The notes: a model not told the origin generated them from the letters alone. A stretch of DNA of 64,000 bases from Galerina marginata (GCA_023014335.1 JAECYW010000028.1:617053-681052), one strand, 5' to 3'. Shown: positions 1-11,584, counted from the stretch's first letter. Numbers and translations: made by a program.

Positions 1-2120
1 CTAGTCCTCGTCGGAAACTAATATGAACTCGGGCGTTTCGTCGACGATCATCTCTGAACTTGCACGCGAAGAGGCTGATTTGCTGCGAGCCTTCTTCTTC
101 CGATTGACACTGGGAATATCCGTGACGGCTTTGAAGATCGGGACCCAGTGTTTCTCCACGGTAAGACTGCGGATTGTCGGCTTGAATCGACCAGCAACCA
201 GGACCTTGACATCCTTTGCCCTTCCGCCGTCGGCGCTGGGCTTCCTTTTGACGTTGTCACCATATTTTTCCGCAGAGAAATGGGAGGACTTATCTTCGAT
301 AAATTCTCCAGTACTCCAAAATGTGAAAGCAAGTTCCACCTGAAACGACGATGGTTAATTATCAACTTCATGTAAGACGTGTTAGAAAACTCACAGCTTG
401 CATCGCAAGTATCAACGCCCCCCCAGGCGGCTCCGAGGGGTAGAGGTCGCGTGGATCCGGAATGTCCTCGTATTCGGCAAAATAAGCATGAGCTAAAGAC
501 ATGATAAGCTCATTTTGAAGACAACCCTTTACGATTGCGAAATTTCAAGTCAATACAAGTAAGTGAATAGCTAAAAGAAATACCTTTTTTGTGATCTTGC
601 CTGTTTCCTCGTCTTCGTCCCACACTCGCCAGTGGAATGGGGCAGTAGGCGGATTGCCCTGGATCTCAGTGAATAAGCTAAGGTATTCGGCGATGTCAGC
701 CGGGCCCTCGACAAGTATCCCTTCTCCAGCTTCGAGGAAGTTCTTGACCGCGGTTCTGGCACGCGTAAAGAAGCCGTTACGCCAGTTGCTGAGGCGGTAG
801 CCAACCTACCACAAAGAGATGAACAAGGGGAAAAATTTGGACATTAAATCTTACCAGGCCGCCCCAACGTCGTTATCTTCAATGATGTGTCCATCCTCGG
901 GGAAAATAGCATCAACCAGATGTTGAATCTGGACTGACGAGAACCCTTCCCAGGCATCGAGAGTGCCGACCTTGATTTTTGGCGAGCGGGGCGAGAGACT
1001 CAGTGAAGGCAGCTCCAGATGGAAGGTGGTCAAGCTTCCACTTGGTAGCGCCGCCACGTTGTGCCCTCTTCGTGCTTTGGGCCATCGGTTTGGAGTCGGA
1101 AATCTTGATGTTATTCACCTACAGCCAAGCAGGAGTTTATCGTCCAAAGGTTTTAAAATGACAACTCACCACGATCCTCTTTCCTTGGAAACCGGACAGA
1201 GATTTATGCTCCACAACATCGGTCTCACCATCTGCCATGAATCCACCTGGTCTCACCATCGAATCGTCTTTCTCGCCGGCATCCTGGGTGCGAGATTCTG
1301 GTCCACTGATTGCGTCCCAACCGGCAGAACCCTTGACCTTTTTCTTCTTGGATTGCCGCTGGATTCCTGTCTGCCGGATTCCTGTCTGCCACTATTCAGG
1401 GACTCGTCAGCAAGTACAAGAGGCAAGACATCGCATCATGTAGAGCAAACCTATCATGTGCCTTGCGCTTGGTGAGCGGTCGAGGCGAGGGTGCAAATAC
1501 CGTTTGGCCCTGATGTCAGCTCTTGCTGTTTTCGGCTTCTTCCCTCTCTTGGGTTTCTGTGGTTCGGCTCCTCTCTCTACATCCCCATCCAAGTCGGATT
1601 CCTCGGACTCAACCTCACTCTCGTCTCCACCAGCATAGGTGGGAGGGGAATATTCCTCGCCACTACTATCTGGTCCTCTAAATGATCTGGATCCGTAGCT
1701 TTGGGGTCTTGGTTTACTTCCCGGCCTAACAAATGAGTACCTGATGTTTCGTTTCCAGAAAGTTGTAATTAAACTGACACACCTTTATCTTCAGCTCGTT
1801 CAGCGTCATCGACAGTGGCCACTGGTGTACGAAATGGATCCTGGCTTGTTGAGTGGCGATTGGAAGATCGACGGTCGATGTCTTCCTTCCGCAGCCGATC
1901 TTCAATCTTCAACATCAGCAGCACGTTGAATGTTCGCCGCGTCCTCCGTCTGTTTCTCCAGTTGCACACGAGCCTCTTCCGCACGAACCTTCGCCATTTC
2001 TGCAGGAGTCCAACGCCTTTGCATGGCATCATTGACGACTTGGCCAGCGTGTCGGGTCTTGTTACCACTTCGCGTCTCGATCGTTGGTTTGAACTTGGAG
2101 AGCCCAGCTTTTGGCGCCAT
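1..2120 (-). pseudogene. Decayed Plavaka-partner protein, copy 1 (DUF6532-like)
   Basis: The ATG at 2118-2120 opens a basic N-terminus followed by an E/K/R-rich coiled-coil stretch. Further downstream come an acidic Ser/Glu-rich linker with a KRGKKPK-type basic patch, then a globular part with motifs YRLSNWRNGFF, APFHWRVWDED and FTFWSTGEF, ending at a stop at base 1-3. The globular part resembles basidiomycete proteins of the DUF6532 type, a family without known function; that assignment is from memory and moderate. The reading frame is broken at least three times: a 7-base tandem duplication near 1900, a shift near 985 and a missing base near 870. The gene diverges from the Plavaka transposase remnant that begins 127 bases away, and the same pairing recurs at 18.5-21.8 kb. 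The protein might assist transposition, but no sequence feature proves this. Confidence 0.55.
1898..1911. repeat. 7-base tandem duplication that shifts the frame
   Basis: ATCTTCA occurs twice in direct succession. Removing one unit would join the upstream coiled-coil frame to the downstream basic frame on the minus strand, so the duplication itself explains this frameshift of the partner gene. Confidence 0.75.
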
Positions 2121-2247
2121 GAAGACAGTAATGTAACAACACATTATCGGTGGGTGATCAGCCGTATGTACATGCATTTGACCAACCTCATTTACTTTCC
2201 GTCAACGCAGCCTTCCCACCGTTTCCAACCATCAGCTTGTCTCCGCA
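2121..2247. promoter_or_regulatory. Divergent intergenic region between partner gene and transposase
   Basis: These 127 bases lie between two divergent start codons and must hold, or have held, the promoters of both genes. No individual element could be recognised. The equivalent spacer of the second copy is about 180 bases. Confidence 0.35.
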
Positions 2248-4290
2248 ATGCCTCGAACAATCAAGGCTCGAAACATTCCATGCCCAGTGCCACAATGAAT
2301 GGCATTTACGAACCGTGGTGGTCTCAACAATCATCTCAAAATACACCTTGCGTGTTCCAGAAAACCATGCACCTTCGCCACAAAATCAAGCTGCGGCCCC
2401 CGAGCAACAATTTATCAACAATAACGACCCTCCGAGTCCGAACACAGGTGCCTCTGGTGCTGAAGACGAGCCAATGGATACTACGGAAGATGGTCCATCG
2501 CATAAGAGAGGCGAAAGTGTTCGATATCACCCATTAATCGATGGTACGCCTTTCTTCCTCTTTTGAATTCAGTCTTATTTCACGACCTCTTTCTCCTGCA
2601 GGTCTTCCTTGTGATTCCAAGGGAAACTTTCTGTCCGAAGGGGCGTCGCCGCCACCCTGGGATCGACCACCTGCCGACGACTTTGCGAACCGTGCCGAAT
2701 TTGAACTTGCTTACTATTTCGCAAGAATCAAATGTCGGCGTCCAACATCAACGAGCTCCTACATATCTGGACTGCAACACTACCAGAGGACCAAGATCCC
2801 GCCATTTGTTAACAAGCAGGACTTGTACGACACTATTGACGCAATCGGCGTCGGTGATTGTGCTCCACAACCAACTCTCTAATCTAACGGACTTTGCGAC
2901 TGAGATCCATTTCGCAGCCAAGGAAGTCACTGATGAGCATGACCATCAGTCTTATATTGTACTCAAATGTACTCAAAGCTACCAAGGAGCACGAAGATTC
3001 AGACGGGTTCCGGATGTTCCGTCGCCAGCTTTTTCATGGATCAATAAATCGTATTCCTCAATCATTGAAGCCGGCGATGACGGAATCCAAGGTCGTACGA
3101 TATGCGGGTGGACATTATCGTCGAACATTTTACGGGCTTGGCCCTTACATCGCTGATTACCCTGAGCAGGTACTTCTTGTATGTATCGTTCAGAATTGGT
3201 GTCCACGGTAAGCTTGTCCTAGCACTGTGTTTTCTTGCAGTCCATTGATCTTCATCAAAGATGCGATGCCCATTGGAACAATCTTGATGGAGGTGTCCGA
3301 AGGTGTCATGACCTCACGGAGGCTCTCTTCAAGGCTTTGGGAACGAAGGCACTTTGGGACGACTACGGAATTGTTGACGGCATTATGGTACGTTCTCCTT
3401 GCGGTCTCCCTTGCCAATTATTATTGTAGCTAATGTAGATGAACATCTTTAGGCGTCTACTCATGGACTTCCCCGCGCTGACATCCATGAACTACTGTCG
3501 CCGGACCTCTTGCATCAAATTATCAAAGGAACATTCAAGGATCATCTCGTTACCTGGGTTTCGGATTACATAAAAGCTCTAGACACTGCGAGTGAAGCTA
3601 GTCGGATCCTAGATGATATTGATCGACGGTACGCTGTTTCAAATTTGCGAAAAAGACTGTAACTGAGTGTTGGGTTAAAGAATTGCTGTGGCTCCTTCTT
3701 TTCCCGGTCTGCGACGCTTTCCAGAAGGACGCAGATCCAAACAATGAACTGGTGACGATTCAAAGGCACTTATGAAGGTATTTGGAAACATTATTATAAG
3801 TATCCTTATGTTGACGACAACCACAGGTGTACCTCCCCGCAATAGCTGGGCATGTGCCGCCTGAAATTGTCCGTGCTATCAGCGCCTTTATGGAATTTTG
3901 CTATCTGGTGTGCCGTTCAGTGATCGATGAAGACGATCTCTTCAAAATCGATGCCCCCGTCACCGAATTCCATCATCTGCGCACCGCCTTTGATCTTGTT
4001 TGCCCCCATGGGTATTCACTACCGCGCCAACACTCAGTCTCACACTATACATATCTAATCAAGGAATCTGTCCCCAATGCTCAAGTTCTGCACTTTTCGA
4101 TTGGTTCCTCTGTCTCGGCCTCTGTCATTTCTTCCTCGCATGCTGGCCTCAGGCTCGAAGACTCTGGAAGCACTCTCGATAATCTCTCTTTAGTGACATC
4201 GAAGACATCGATCAGCTCCCAGAACTGCAAAGAAGACCCCCATCTTCAAATAACATCCCTCATCTCTGCTGGCCGTCGAAGACATCCCGC
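2248..4290 (+). pseudogene. Plavaka-family transposase remnant, copy 1
   Basis: The ATG at 2248 starts an N-terminal C2H2 zinc finger with the pattern CPVPQ, FTNRGGLNNH and LKIH. The second zinc-binding Cys codon reads TGA at 2296-2298. Downstream motifs follow the order known for Plavaka (KDZ-related) DNA transposases of Agaricomycetes: [121 protein letters not shown] and YSLPRQHS. The frame changes repeatedly and only some changes sit at plausible introns, so this is a decayed copy, probably missing its C-terminus. It is divergent from the partner gene on the left. Strong family call; inactive. Confidence 0.8.
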
Positions 4291-4384
4291 CTGAGATAAT
4301 TGCACCCTCTCAATTCAACTCAGTTTACGGCACTCGCTCCAACACCCCAACTGGCCATCCAATCTGTCTCTTTGGACTCAAATC

Positions 4385-5190
4385 GTGATGAGCCATTCTT
4401 CGGGGTCGTCAGCGACTGCGACAAGCCTGAATTTTGCTGTGCTTCGTGGCACTGCGGCCTCTAGATTGGGCGATTCTGCTCCTAGCAAGGCCGAGGTTCA
4501 ATGCCTGAACTGCGACGAGCACCCACACCCCGCTCTTGAGCCGAGTTTGAAGGACGAGCTGAACTGCAACACTTGCGGTTTGTACTTGCAAGCTGGTTGG
4601 TATTCTTCTATTTTTGTCTATATGATTCTATGATGAAACTGACTCACGTCGATGTTAGTTTTTGCACAGCACAACTGGCCTCACCCGAAAAGCATGCATA
4701 ATTTACATGGCAAGAGCCGTGCAAGCAAGTAGCACCTCAATAGGAAGCTGTAGACACTATAGGTACGGTCATTTGATATCCTATCGAGGTTCCCTGCCTT
4801 ATTGAAAGAAAGTTCAACCGTCAGTGGCAGGCTGCAGTGCAGCGCTACAACTGCCACACCACAGTACTCCCTCCACCAAACCTGGCGTACCTCTCCTGTT
4901 CTTGAGGCCCCACCACTCTCGCTCCTGACTCAAATAACTTATGACTTTGCTGAGGACAGCGAGTTCTTCCTCGTCGTCGGCCTCTCACTTCAAGCGTGCG
5001 TCAATGGTGTTGGCAATGTTCAGCACTGTCTCACGCCCACCATCAAACTTCCTCTCGATAGTCTCTTATTTAGTGACGACACCTCCAAGGACAGTACCTC
5101 CCACTCTGACTGGCTCTCAGCTATTACCGACGCGGCATCCAGTGCCATCAACATTGGTATCTCTGCCGAAACTACTGAAATTACTAACAA
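4385..5190 (+). pseudogene. Decayed GATA zinc-finger gene, copy A
   Basis: A type IV zinc finger of spacing C-x2-C-x17-C-x2-C lies at 4502-4576 and ends with the hallmark CNTCGLYL. The Trp that normally follows Thr-Pro is absent, so it may not fold or bind GATA sites normally. After an intron-like gap at 4600-4665 the basic tail RPKSMHN-like is recognisable (HNWPHPKSMHN), then a stop. A Ser-rich stretch with SSSSSASHFKRAS lies near 4960-5010. Copy B directly follows and repeats the same order of modules, so this is one half of a tandem duplication. Fungal GATA factors are nuclear transcription regulators; nothing here shows which pathway. Confidence 0.6.
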
Positions 5191-5204
5191 CCCCTCACCC
5201 AGGG

Positions 5205-6120
5205 TGGGACGGTCATGGCTTCCTCCTGCGGCGCGACTCACACCCCGCGCTGGGGGCACGGCTTGAACGATGAGCTGAACTGCAATGCCTGCGGCTTGTA
5301 CTACAAGCTGGTTCGTATTATCATCTTTTTATCTCTATGTTTCATTTCGAGTTAACTTATGTCAACCCTAATTTCGCACAGCAAAAATGACCTCGGCCCA
5401 AGAGCATGCACAATGCGCATAACAAAAGCCACACGCAAGCAGTGCTGCCGCAGGAAGCTGCAGACGTTATGAGTATGTTTACCTGATTTTCGATGAAGTT
5501 TCTCTGCCTTACTGAAAAAGTATTCTCAGTGGCAGCGCAGTGTGCAACTGCCACACCACAACTGAAGAAGGATGACGAGGGCACGTCTGCAATGCGTATG
5601 TACTCCACTATATTTGATTCTATTGTTATTAATGAAGTTACGACCATAGATGTGGTCTCTATTACAAGCCCCACGGCTCCGCCCGCCCCATTTCCATATG
5701 CATGGAGTTCGATGTCATTCGCAAGCGGTCCAGGTATGACGCTGGCCTTCCTGGTGCTGGCCCAGAGGAAACAACTCAACCACGCAAATGACATACGACT
5801 TCACCGAAGGGAGCGAATTCCGTAACGGCAATTCGTCGTCGGAACTCGTGGTGGCCGTTCGATCCATTCCAGCTTCCATACCACCCGGATTATCTGATGC
5901 AACTGTACACCGAAGCCCCACCGTTTCTGCGCCGTGGAGTCTACTGAGATCGACCTCAACCTCAGTCCGCATTCCACCAAGTGGCTAAGGATGAGCACCG
6001 ACTCCGCATCTGAGCCCCTGTCCTCCGCAGTCTCGTACAGCGCAGATTCTTTCGGCTTGTCCTCGTCGTCGGCCTCTCACTCCAAGCGCACGTCGGTGGA
6101 GCTCCTCTCGACTTCCTGAC
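5205..6120 (+). pseudogene. Decayed GATA zinc-finger gene, copy B
   Basis: The finger at 5218-5292 reads SSCGATHTPRWGHGLNDEL followed by CNACGLYYKL, so the TPRW and CNACGLYYK hallmarks are intact. The first zinc-binding Cys is Ala (GCT at 5218-5220). A GT intron follows the finger. The basic tail PRPKSMHNAHNKSHTQA is preceded by TGA where Arg is expected, compatible with CGA to TGA. The Ser-rich tail with SSSSSASHSKRTS ends at the stop before 6120. Order and spacing match copy A. Both copies look inactive. Confidence 0.6.
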
Positions 6121-6468
6121 GAGCCCAACAAGGGCGGTGTGGGCTAGGAGAGCTGCCATTTCCCCCTGCCTTGAATTTAGACTGACGGATGCGACACTGG
6201 CGACCAATTCTACTTAGCATTAATTTCGTTATTGTATACCTCAAATTGTATCCGTCTCCACCAATACCAGTGTAAATATAATGAGCTCAAACACCAACTC
6301 TAGAGACGAGTTTTGCCGTGCGAATTATCGGCCCGCAATCAAGGTTGATGTTTCACTCTAGTTCAACTTTGTGATTACAACTCGATTTTTTCGGGTTCGA
6401 TCAGCAACCAATCCTTCCCTCTCAAAGAGCAAACATAAAATAACGACCCCTGGACCCTCTCTTACTTT
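6121..6468. other. Spacer between GATA remnant and Tnp2-like transposase
   Basis: No coding sequence seen. It holds the shared 43-base motif at 6302-6344 and is AT-richer towards the transposase start. The left end of the transposon is probably in here, but no terminal inverted repeat could be paired with the right side. Confidence 0.3.
6302..6344 (+). repeat. Dispersed motif shared with 42.68 kb
   Basis: The stretch around GACGAGTTTTGCCGTGC, followed by ATCGGCC and CAAG, recurs at 42678-42716 in the same orientation with few differences. It looks like the edge or a conserved part of a dispersed element. Confidence 0.5.
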
Positions 6469-9400
6469 ATGCCGACCTGCTATTGTCATGTCTATCAGTG
6501 TGGTAGCAGCCCTAACGGAAGGGAGCTTGAACAAAGGGCATACAACAAACATGTAGTTGCCGACCGCCAACACCAAGCCCAAACTGCTCGCATGGAAGAA
6601 CTGCGGAGAACCGACCGCCTAGTGGAGGAGTTCGTGGCATCGATGTCACTAGCAGACAAGGCTTCAGGTCCAATGATGAACTCTGGTGGCCGACTTTGGA
6701 CCACGAATTCAGCTCAACAGACCGATATCGAAGTCCTTAACGCTCATTTGCACGAATCCAATTCTGGAGAGTGCCGGCCAGAAGCTGCCCCTTCGGCACA
6801 TGCACGTCGTAACCCCCTTCGATCCCCAATACAGGAGTTATTCGATCGCTTGAAGGGGATCGAAAAGGCATTTGGAGACCTCTCGCAATCCACCGATTTA
6901 AAGTATATGGGCGCTCCAACGCACCCCACCCAACCATTTCCTTTCGAAACGACGCTGCAATCAGCAAGGAACCTTCGATCTAGTTTGCAAAGTATCAAAA
7001 CTCGCTCCAATGAAGTACAAGCTGCACAGGGAAGCATTACAGAGCAAATCGACTTTTTTCTTGAAGAACTCCAGGATGCTCGAAAATTGTGGATAACACT
7101 TTGCAATAACCAAAAGTCAGCAGATCCAGGCAATGTTCTGGGAAGTGTTCCAGGCAACATTCCAGTATATGAGACAGGTAACATCTACTGCACCTTTCTG
7201 TCGCTCCAACTCACTGATTTTCTTAGGTCATCATCACCGCCCAATCTTGCAGAATGTAAATCCTGTAATCCAGGCCATGGTTTTCACCATTGCAACATTA
7301 CAGATTGTTTCAAAGTCTGCACGCTCCACTTGCCGATTTGTTCTTGAAATGATTGGCTTTATTGTCAAGCTTGCGATTTTGGGCTCACAATCTGAAATAT
7401 CACCGCAAACTCAGAAACTACTTCACGACCTTCCTGTTGATCCTGACTCAGCAACCAGACAGTTTGAACTTGATGGAAAGTCAACAATTTTGGCAGTCTG
7501 CCCGAACCCAAACTGTCATCACAATTATGAGCCCAAGTACCATGAAGGTTGTCCAATAGCCGAGTATCCAAAGCACTGCAATTATAGGAGATTCAAAAGA
7601 GGCCCAACCTGTGGTACTGCCCTTACTCGGTCCCGAATTGTGAAGGATGTTGAAATTCAAGTTCCCATCAAGACCTTTGTTTCATTCAGCTATAAAGATT
7701 GGCTTGCCCGGATGTCCTCAAGACCTGGGTTCGAGGAGAAGGCACGCGGTTTCTGGAAGAGGAAAAGCAACACAGAGGAAATGCATGACATTGTTGATGG
7801 GGAATATCTTCGCAATTTCAAGGGTCCTGATGGAAAACTATTCAGCAATGCCACTAATGATGAAGGGAGATTTGCTTTTACCCTCTGTATAGATTTTTTC
7901 AATCCCTATACAAATAAGCAAGCAGGAAAAAAGGCATCTGTTGGGATTATTTCATTGGCCTGTCTAAACCTGCCTCCCGAGGAACGCTACAAGCCAGAGA
8001 ACATGTTTCTGGCTGGAATAATCCCTGGCCCTAAAGAACCACCCTTGAATGCTTTGAACCACTACCTTACCCTTCTCATAAATGACTTCCTTGATCTTTG
8101 GACTGGTGTGTGGTTTTCACGTACCCACCTTTACCCTTCTGGCCGCCTTGTTCAGTGTGCTCTTATTGCTCTTGTCTGTGATCTACCTGGTGCCCGGAAA
8201 GCAGCAGGCTTTGCTTCCTTCAAACACCAACATTTTTGCTCTGCATGTCATTGTACAAAAGAGAAAGAAGGTTATGGTACCACAGCATATGATTCCTGGC
8301 GCAAGAGAACTGATTTTGAATGTCGGAAATCATCTCAAGCTTTTGCTGAAGCACCAGACGAGAAGACTCAGCAAGAAATCTTTGATTCTACAGGCATTCG
8401 CTTCTCAGAGCTATCTCGATTGCCTTACTTTGACTTGATCAAGTGCGTTGTTGTTGATGCTATGCATAACCTCTTTCTTGGCCTAATCAAAGAGCATTTT
8501 CGAAACATCATTGGTGTTGGCCGCCCAAAAACAAACGAGAATGCAGTCATTGTTGCTGTAATCCCTGACCCACCTACTGACTTTACCGATAATGAAAGGA
8601 AGAGCCTAAAACAACTTCAAAAGCTTCTTGAAGGTCCTCTGAATGAAGAAATTCAAGTATCTTCTCAGAAAGTAATGAAGAAGCTTCTTCGGATGCATAA
8701 CAGAGCCCTGGCATTTGCTTGCACCGAGCTTGATGTTGATGAAAATGTGACTTTTATTGATGATGATGGAAGTGCAGTGCAATCCAAGAAAATTTGTGCA
8801 GAAAAGCTGTTGTTATGGGTCAGTGAATTGATCAAATTAATAATTCAGTCAAGTGATGCTTATATGACAAAAGCGTTTTAATCAGATGGAACAGCGTGAC
8901 GCTGGTGCCAACACATCAACCAGGCTTGGACAAGTTTTGACTGAGGATGAACTCAGACAGATATGGTCTGATTTATCAGAAATATCAACACCAACATGGG
9001 TTTCTCCAGTTCCTTCAAATTTTGGAAGCTCATCACATGGCAAACTCAAAGCAGACCAATGGCGGACACTGGGCGTTACTCACCTTCCTCTTTCACTTTT
9101 CAGGCTTTGGGGTTTATATGATTCAGATGGTTCTTCTCGGTTACAGAAGTGCAGAGAGATATTAGAACTCACAATTCACCTCATTTCAGCTGTGGTTCTC
9201 GCTTCATCCCGCATCACATCACCTACGATCGCAACCGCCTACCTGCGACACATGCAAGCATATATGGAGGGACTGAAATGTATCTTCCCTCAGTACACAT
9301 TTTTGCCCAATCATCACATGTCATTACATCTGTATGACTACCTCCTGCTATTTGGCCCAGTACATTCGTGGTGGACATTTCCTTTTGAGAGGATCATTGG

Positions 9401-10290
9401 CATGCTGGAACGTATTCCAACTAACTTTAAATTTGGTAAGCTACAGCCATTTGAAGTTGGTGTTATGTTTTACCTTGCTTTTTATAGGCCAGTTGGAAAG
9501 GACAATTGCGGAAAGCTTCACGCGCTCTGCAAATCTTCGAGCCATTCTCCATAAGCCAAACCAATGCCCTCAGGCTATCCTTAATTCACATCCGATATTC
9601 AGCCGGCTAGTTGATCCTCGTATCCGCAACACCCTTACTTCTGACATTGCAAGTTTTACGTCTTTATTCAGTGGTGAAGAGAGTGGGCCTGAGTGGATGT
9701 GGAACCCTCGTCAAGCCTCCACACTACCACAGGAGCTTCAGAAGTTGCTTCAGCATTATACACCACCTGTTAAAGGCCAGAAAGCTCAATTCCTGACCTA
9801 TCTTGTTCTCCGAGGATTGCGATATACCACCTCTACCACACATTTTGGAAATTCATGCGTCTTAATTAAAGGAACGATGTCATCATCTTTCCCTGCCCTG
9901 ATTCAATCCATCTTGAAAGTACCAATCCTCAACAGTGACAGTGACAGCATCCAGACTCTGATTGCAGTTCGTCGCTACAAGAAACTGCCCATACATGTTA
10001 GCTGCCACTATCCATTGCTTGATATGTCTCTCTGGGACTCAGAACTTGGGGAACTTGAGATATTTGGCACTCAGGAACTTGACTGCCACTTTGCCTCCCT
10101 CTCATTTACATATCAAGAACACCCAATGCAAGGCCACAGAGTGATTTCTATTATCTCTCTCTCTCGGGTAAGTTTTGTACTCCTGAACCAACAGCTTTGC
10201 TAACCCCTCATCTATCAGGTCGCCTCTCCTGTTGAGTATTCAGTTGAATTTGATAGCGAGTATGTAGGCGATGATTTTATGATTGAGTAA
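6469..10290 (+). CDS. Tnp2/CACTA-like DNA transposase, apparently intact (1200 aa)
   Basis: Five exons join in one open frame: 6469-7177, 7227-8818, 8886-9435, 9488-10167 and 10219-10290. The introns are 49, 67, 52 and 51 bases with GT-AG ends, and the apparent stop at 8879 lies inside the second intron. The protein starts with a short Cys-containing segment and a helical region (residues about 20-230). Then come a Cys/His cluster (CPNPNCHHNY, HCNYRRFKRGPTC), the motif HFCSACHC, and the conserved VVDAMHNLFLGL around Asp647, typical of the Tnp2 transposase family (Transposase_21). Near residues 910-940 HMSLHLYDYLLLFGP and FPFERI resemble DUF4218, usual in such proteins. It would cut and paste its own element in the nucleus. 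The region is AT-richer than its neighbours. No matching terminal repeats were found, so mobility is unproven. Confidence 0.85.
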
Positions 10291-10387
10291 CAATAGCATT
10301 GGAATCCTGAAATGAAGAGCCACCATGATTGTTTGCAACCAGGAGTACAGTAAACACAAGGCTGCAGCAGTGAATGACGAGCATATA

Positions 10388-10435
10388 CTAGCTTTGTAGG
10401 CCACTGCATGGCATGGCCTGTATGAGTCCCCCCCT
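10388..10435 (+). repeat. Dispersed motif downstream of transposase, shared with 52.87 kb
   Basis: ACTAGCTT, GGCCA, TGCATGGCAT and ACGAGTCCC-like blocks occur in the same order at 52872-52920. About three quarters of positions agree by eye. Lying about 100 bases after the transposase stop, it may mark the right-hand part of the element or an independent insertion. Confidence 0.4.
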
Positions 10436-10771
10436 TTTAAATTTTCTTTATTTTACATACCATACTCTAGATAGAAATGCACATCAAATTGACCAACGCT
10501 CATTTCAGACACAGACTAGCATAACGTCAACAATGCGACTCATCGGAATGGAGCATCCCTTTTCCCCCTGCTCATTTAATATTTCCGACGCTATCCAATT
10601 GTTTCAACCCCTCTATACTCGCTCGTGTACCTTGGTTTGTGAGACTGCTACTAACTAGCCCAGAAAGAACTTGATGCGACCTCGCCCATTCCTCAGACCC
10701 TTTCCTTGACCATGTCGTCGCATCGACCTCTTCACCCATTCAGACGTATCGCGTTTCGCCAGCGCCTGCAT

Positions 10772-11132
10772 TCATGCGAGCTGAATAGGTGGTTTCAACG
10801 CCGTCAGGGCCACTAATCGCATCATCGATATGTGTGAAGCGTCCAGGACACGGACTACAAATTCAGTTATATTAACATACATGATTTGGCGATTAAAAAA
10901 TTGACCCACCTTGCAAGCGTAGGCGACAACCCAGGCACTGGTCTCTTCTATAACCATAGCATTCTCGGCCAGTAAGTGCACTGCCTTTTCCCTTGATCCA
11001 GACTTCATCCTCCTCAAAACGCCACCCCAAACCTTCGGCAACCGCTCTCTGAATCTCTCCAAGACACTTTGGCAGGACGAAACACATTGTTTTCCACGTT
11101 TCTTCCACCGAGCTGGTATCGATATCCATCAA
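10772..11132 (-). pseudogene. Unassigned coding-like remnant
   Basis: Two overlapping minus frames of about 80-96 codons are open here. A possible 53-base GT-AG intron lies near 10860-10910. One frame contains ETSAWVVAYACK followed after the intron by VRVLDASHI and ALTAL, faintly like the second half of an RNase PH-type exosome subunit. The match is too weak to name it, and no complete gene can be assembled. Confidence 0.2.
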
Positions 11133-11580
11133 CTAAACCGGGACTCGGACAATCGTCCAAGCCCTACTCCCAGCCTGGAACGGAGTTTCAGCAACAGCGA
11201 TTGGGCCCAAGTTGCGGCATAGCCAGCAAGAAGTCAGAGAGAGTGCCCAGGACAAGGACAAGGACCTCCTTCAAGAGACGTTGAGTGGGACGAGGCTGCC
11301 GTCCAGCCTTCTTTCCATTCCTTTTTTATCGTCGCCGCGGCCATACCCAGACCAGCCCATCCAGCCATATTACCCCACCCTCATGATCAACCAGCCGTCA
11401 TCCATTCACATCAAAGCTTCTGCACTTCACTTCCCTCTCCGTCCGTCGGCCAGCTCCACGGACAAGCTCAGCGCTTACATCAGAGCAAACCGCAAACCCT
11501 GATCCATCGGTATACGCCCACTGGCAGCCAGGGGATTTGGAGAACAACCCACGTTCAGATCTTGCTTGTTCCACAGTCCA
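11133..11580. other. Non-coding stretch with a dispersed repeat
   Basis: No supported gene. 11251-11308 (GGACAAGG, ACCTCCTTCAAGAGA, GGGACGAGGC) resembles 27484-27556 in the same orientation, so both are probably relics of one dispersed element. Confidence 0.3.
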
Positions 11581-11584
11581 CTCA

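Noticed and set aside
1815..2537. 240-codon plus-strand ORF overlapping the transposase start
   Set aside because: It runs across the minus-strand partner gene and the divergent spacer and has no conserved motif. The motif-bearing frames are the partner on the minus strand and the zinc finger starting at 2248.
8819..8885. Apparent stop and frameshift in the Tnp2-like transposase
   Set aside because: A 67-base GT-AG intron with matching phase removes it; all exon phases then add up to 1201 codons.
10772..11132. RNase PH-type exosome subunit
   Set aside because: Only RVLD and ALTAL-like pieces match; residues between them and the expected Arg/Asp motifs are absent.
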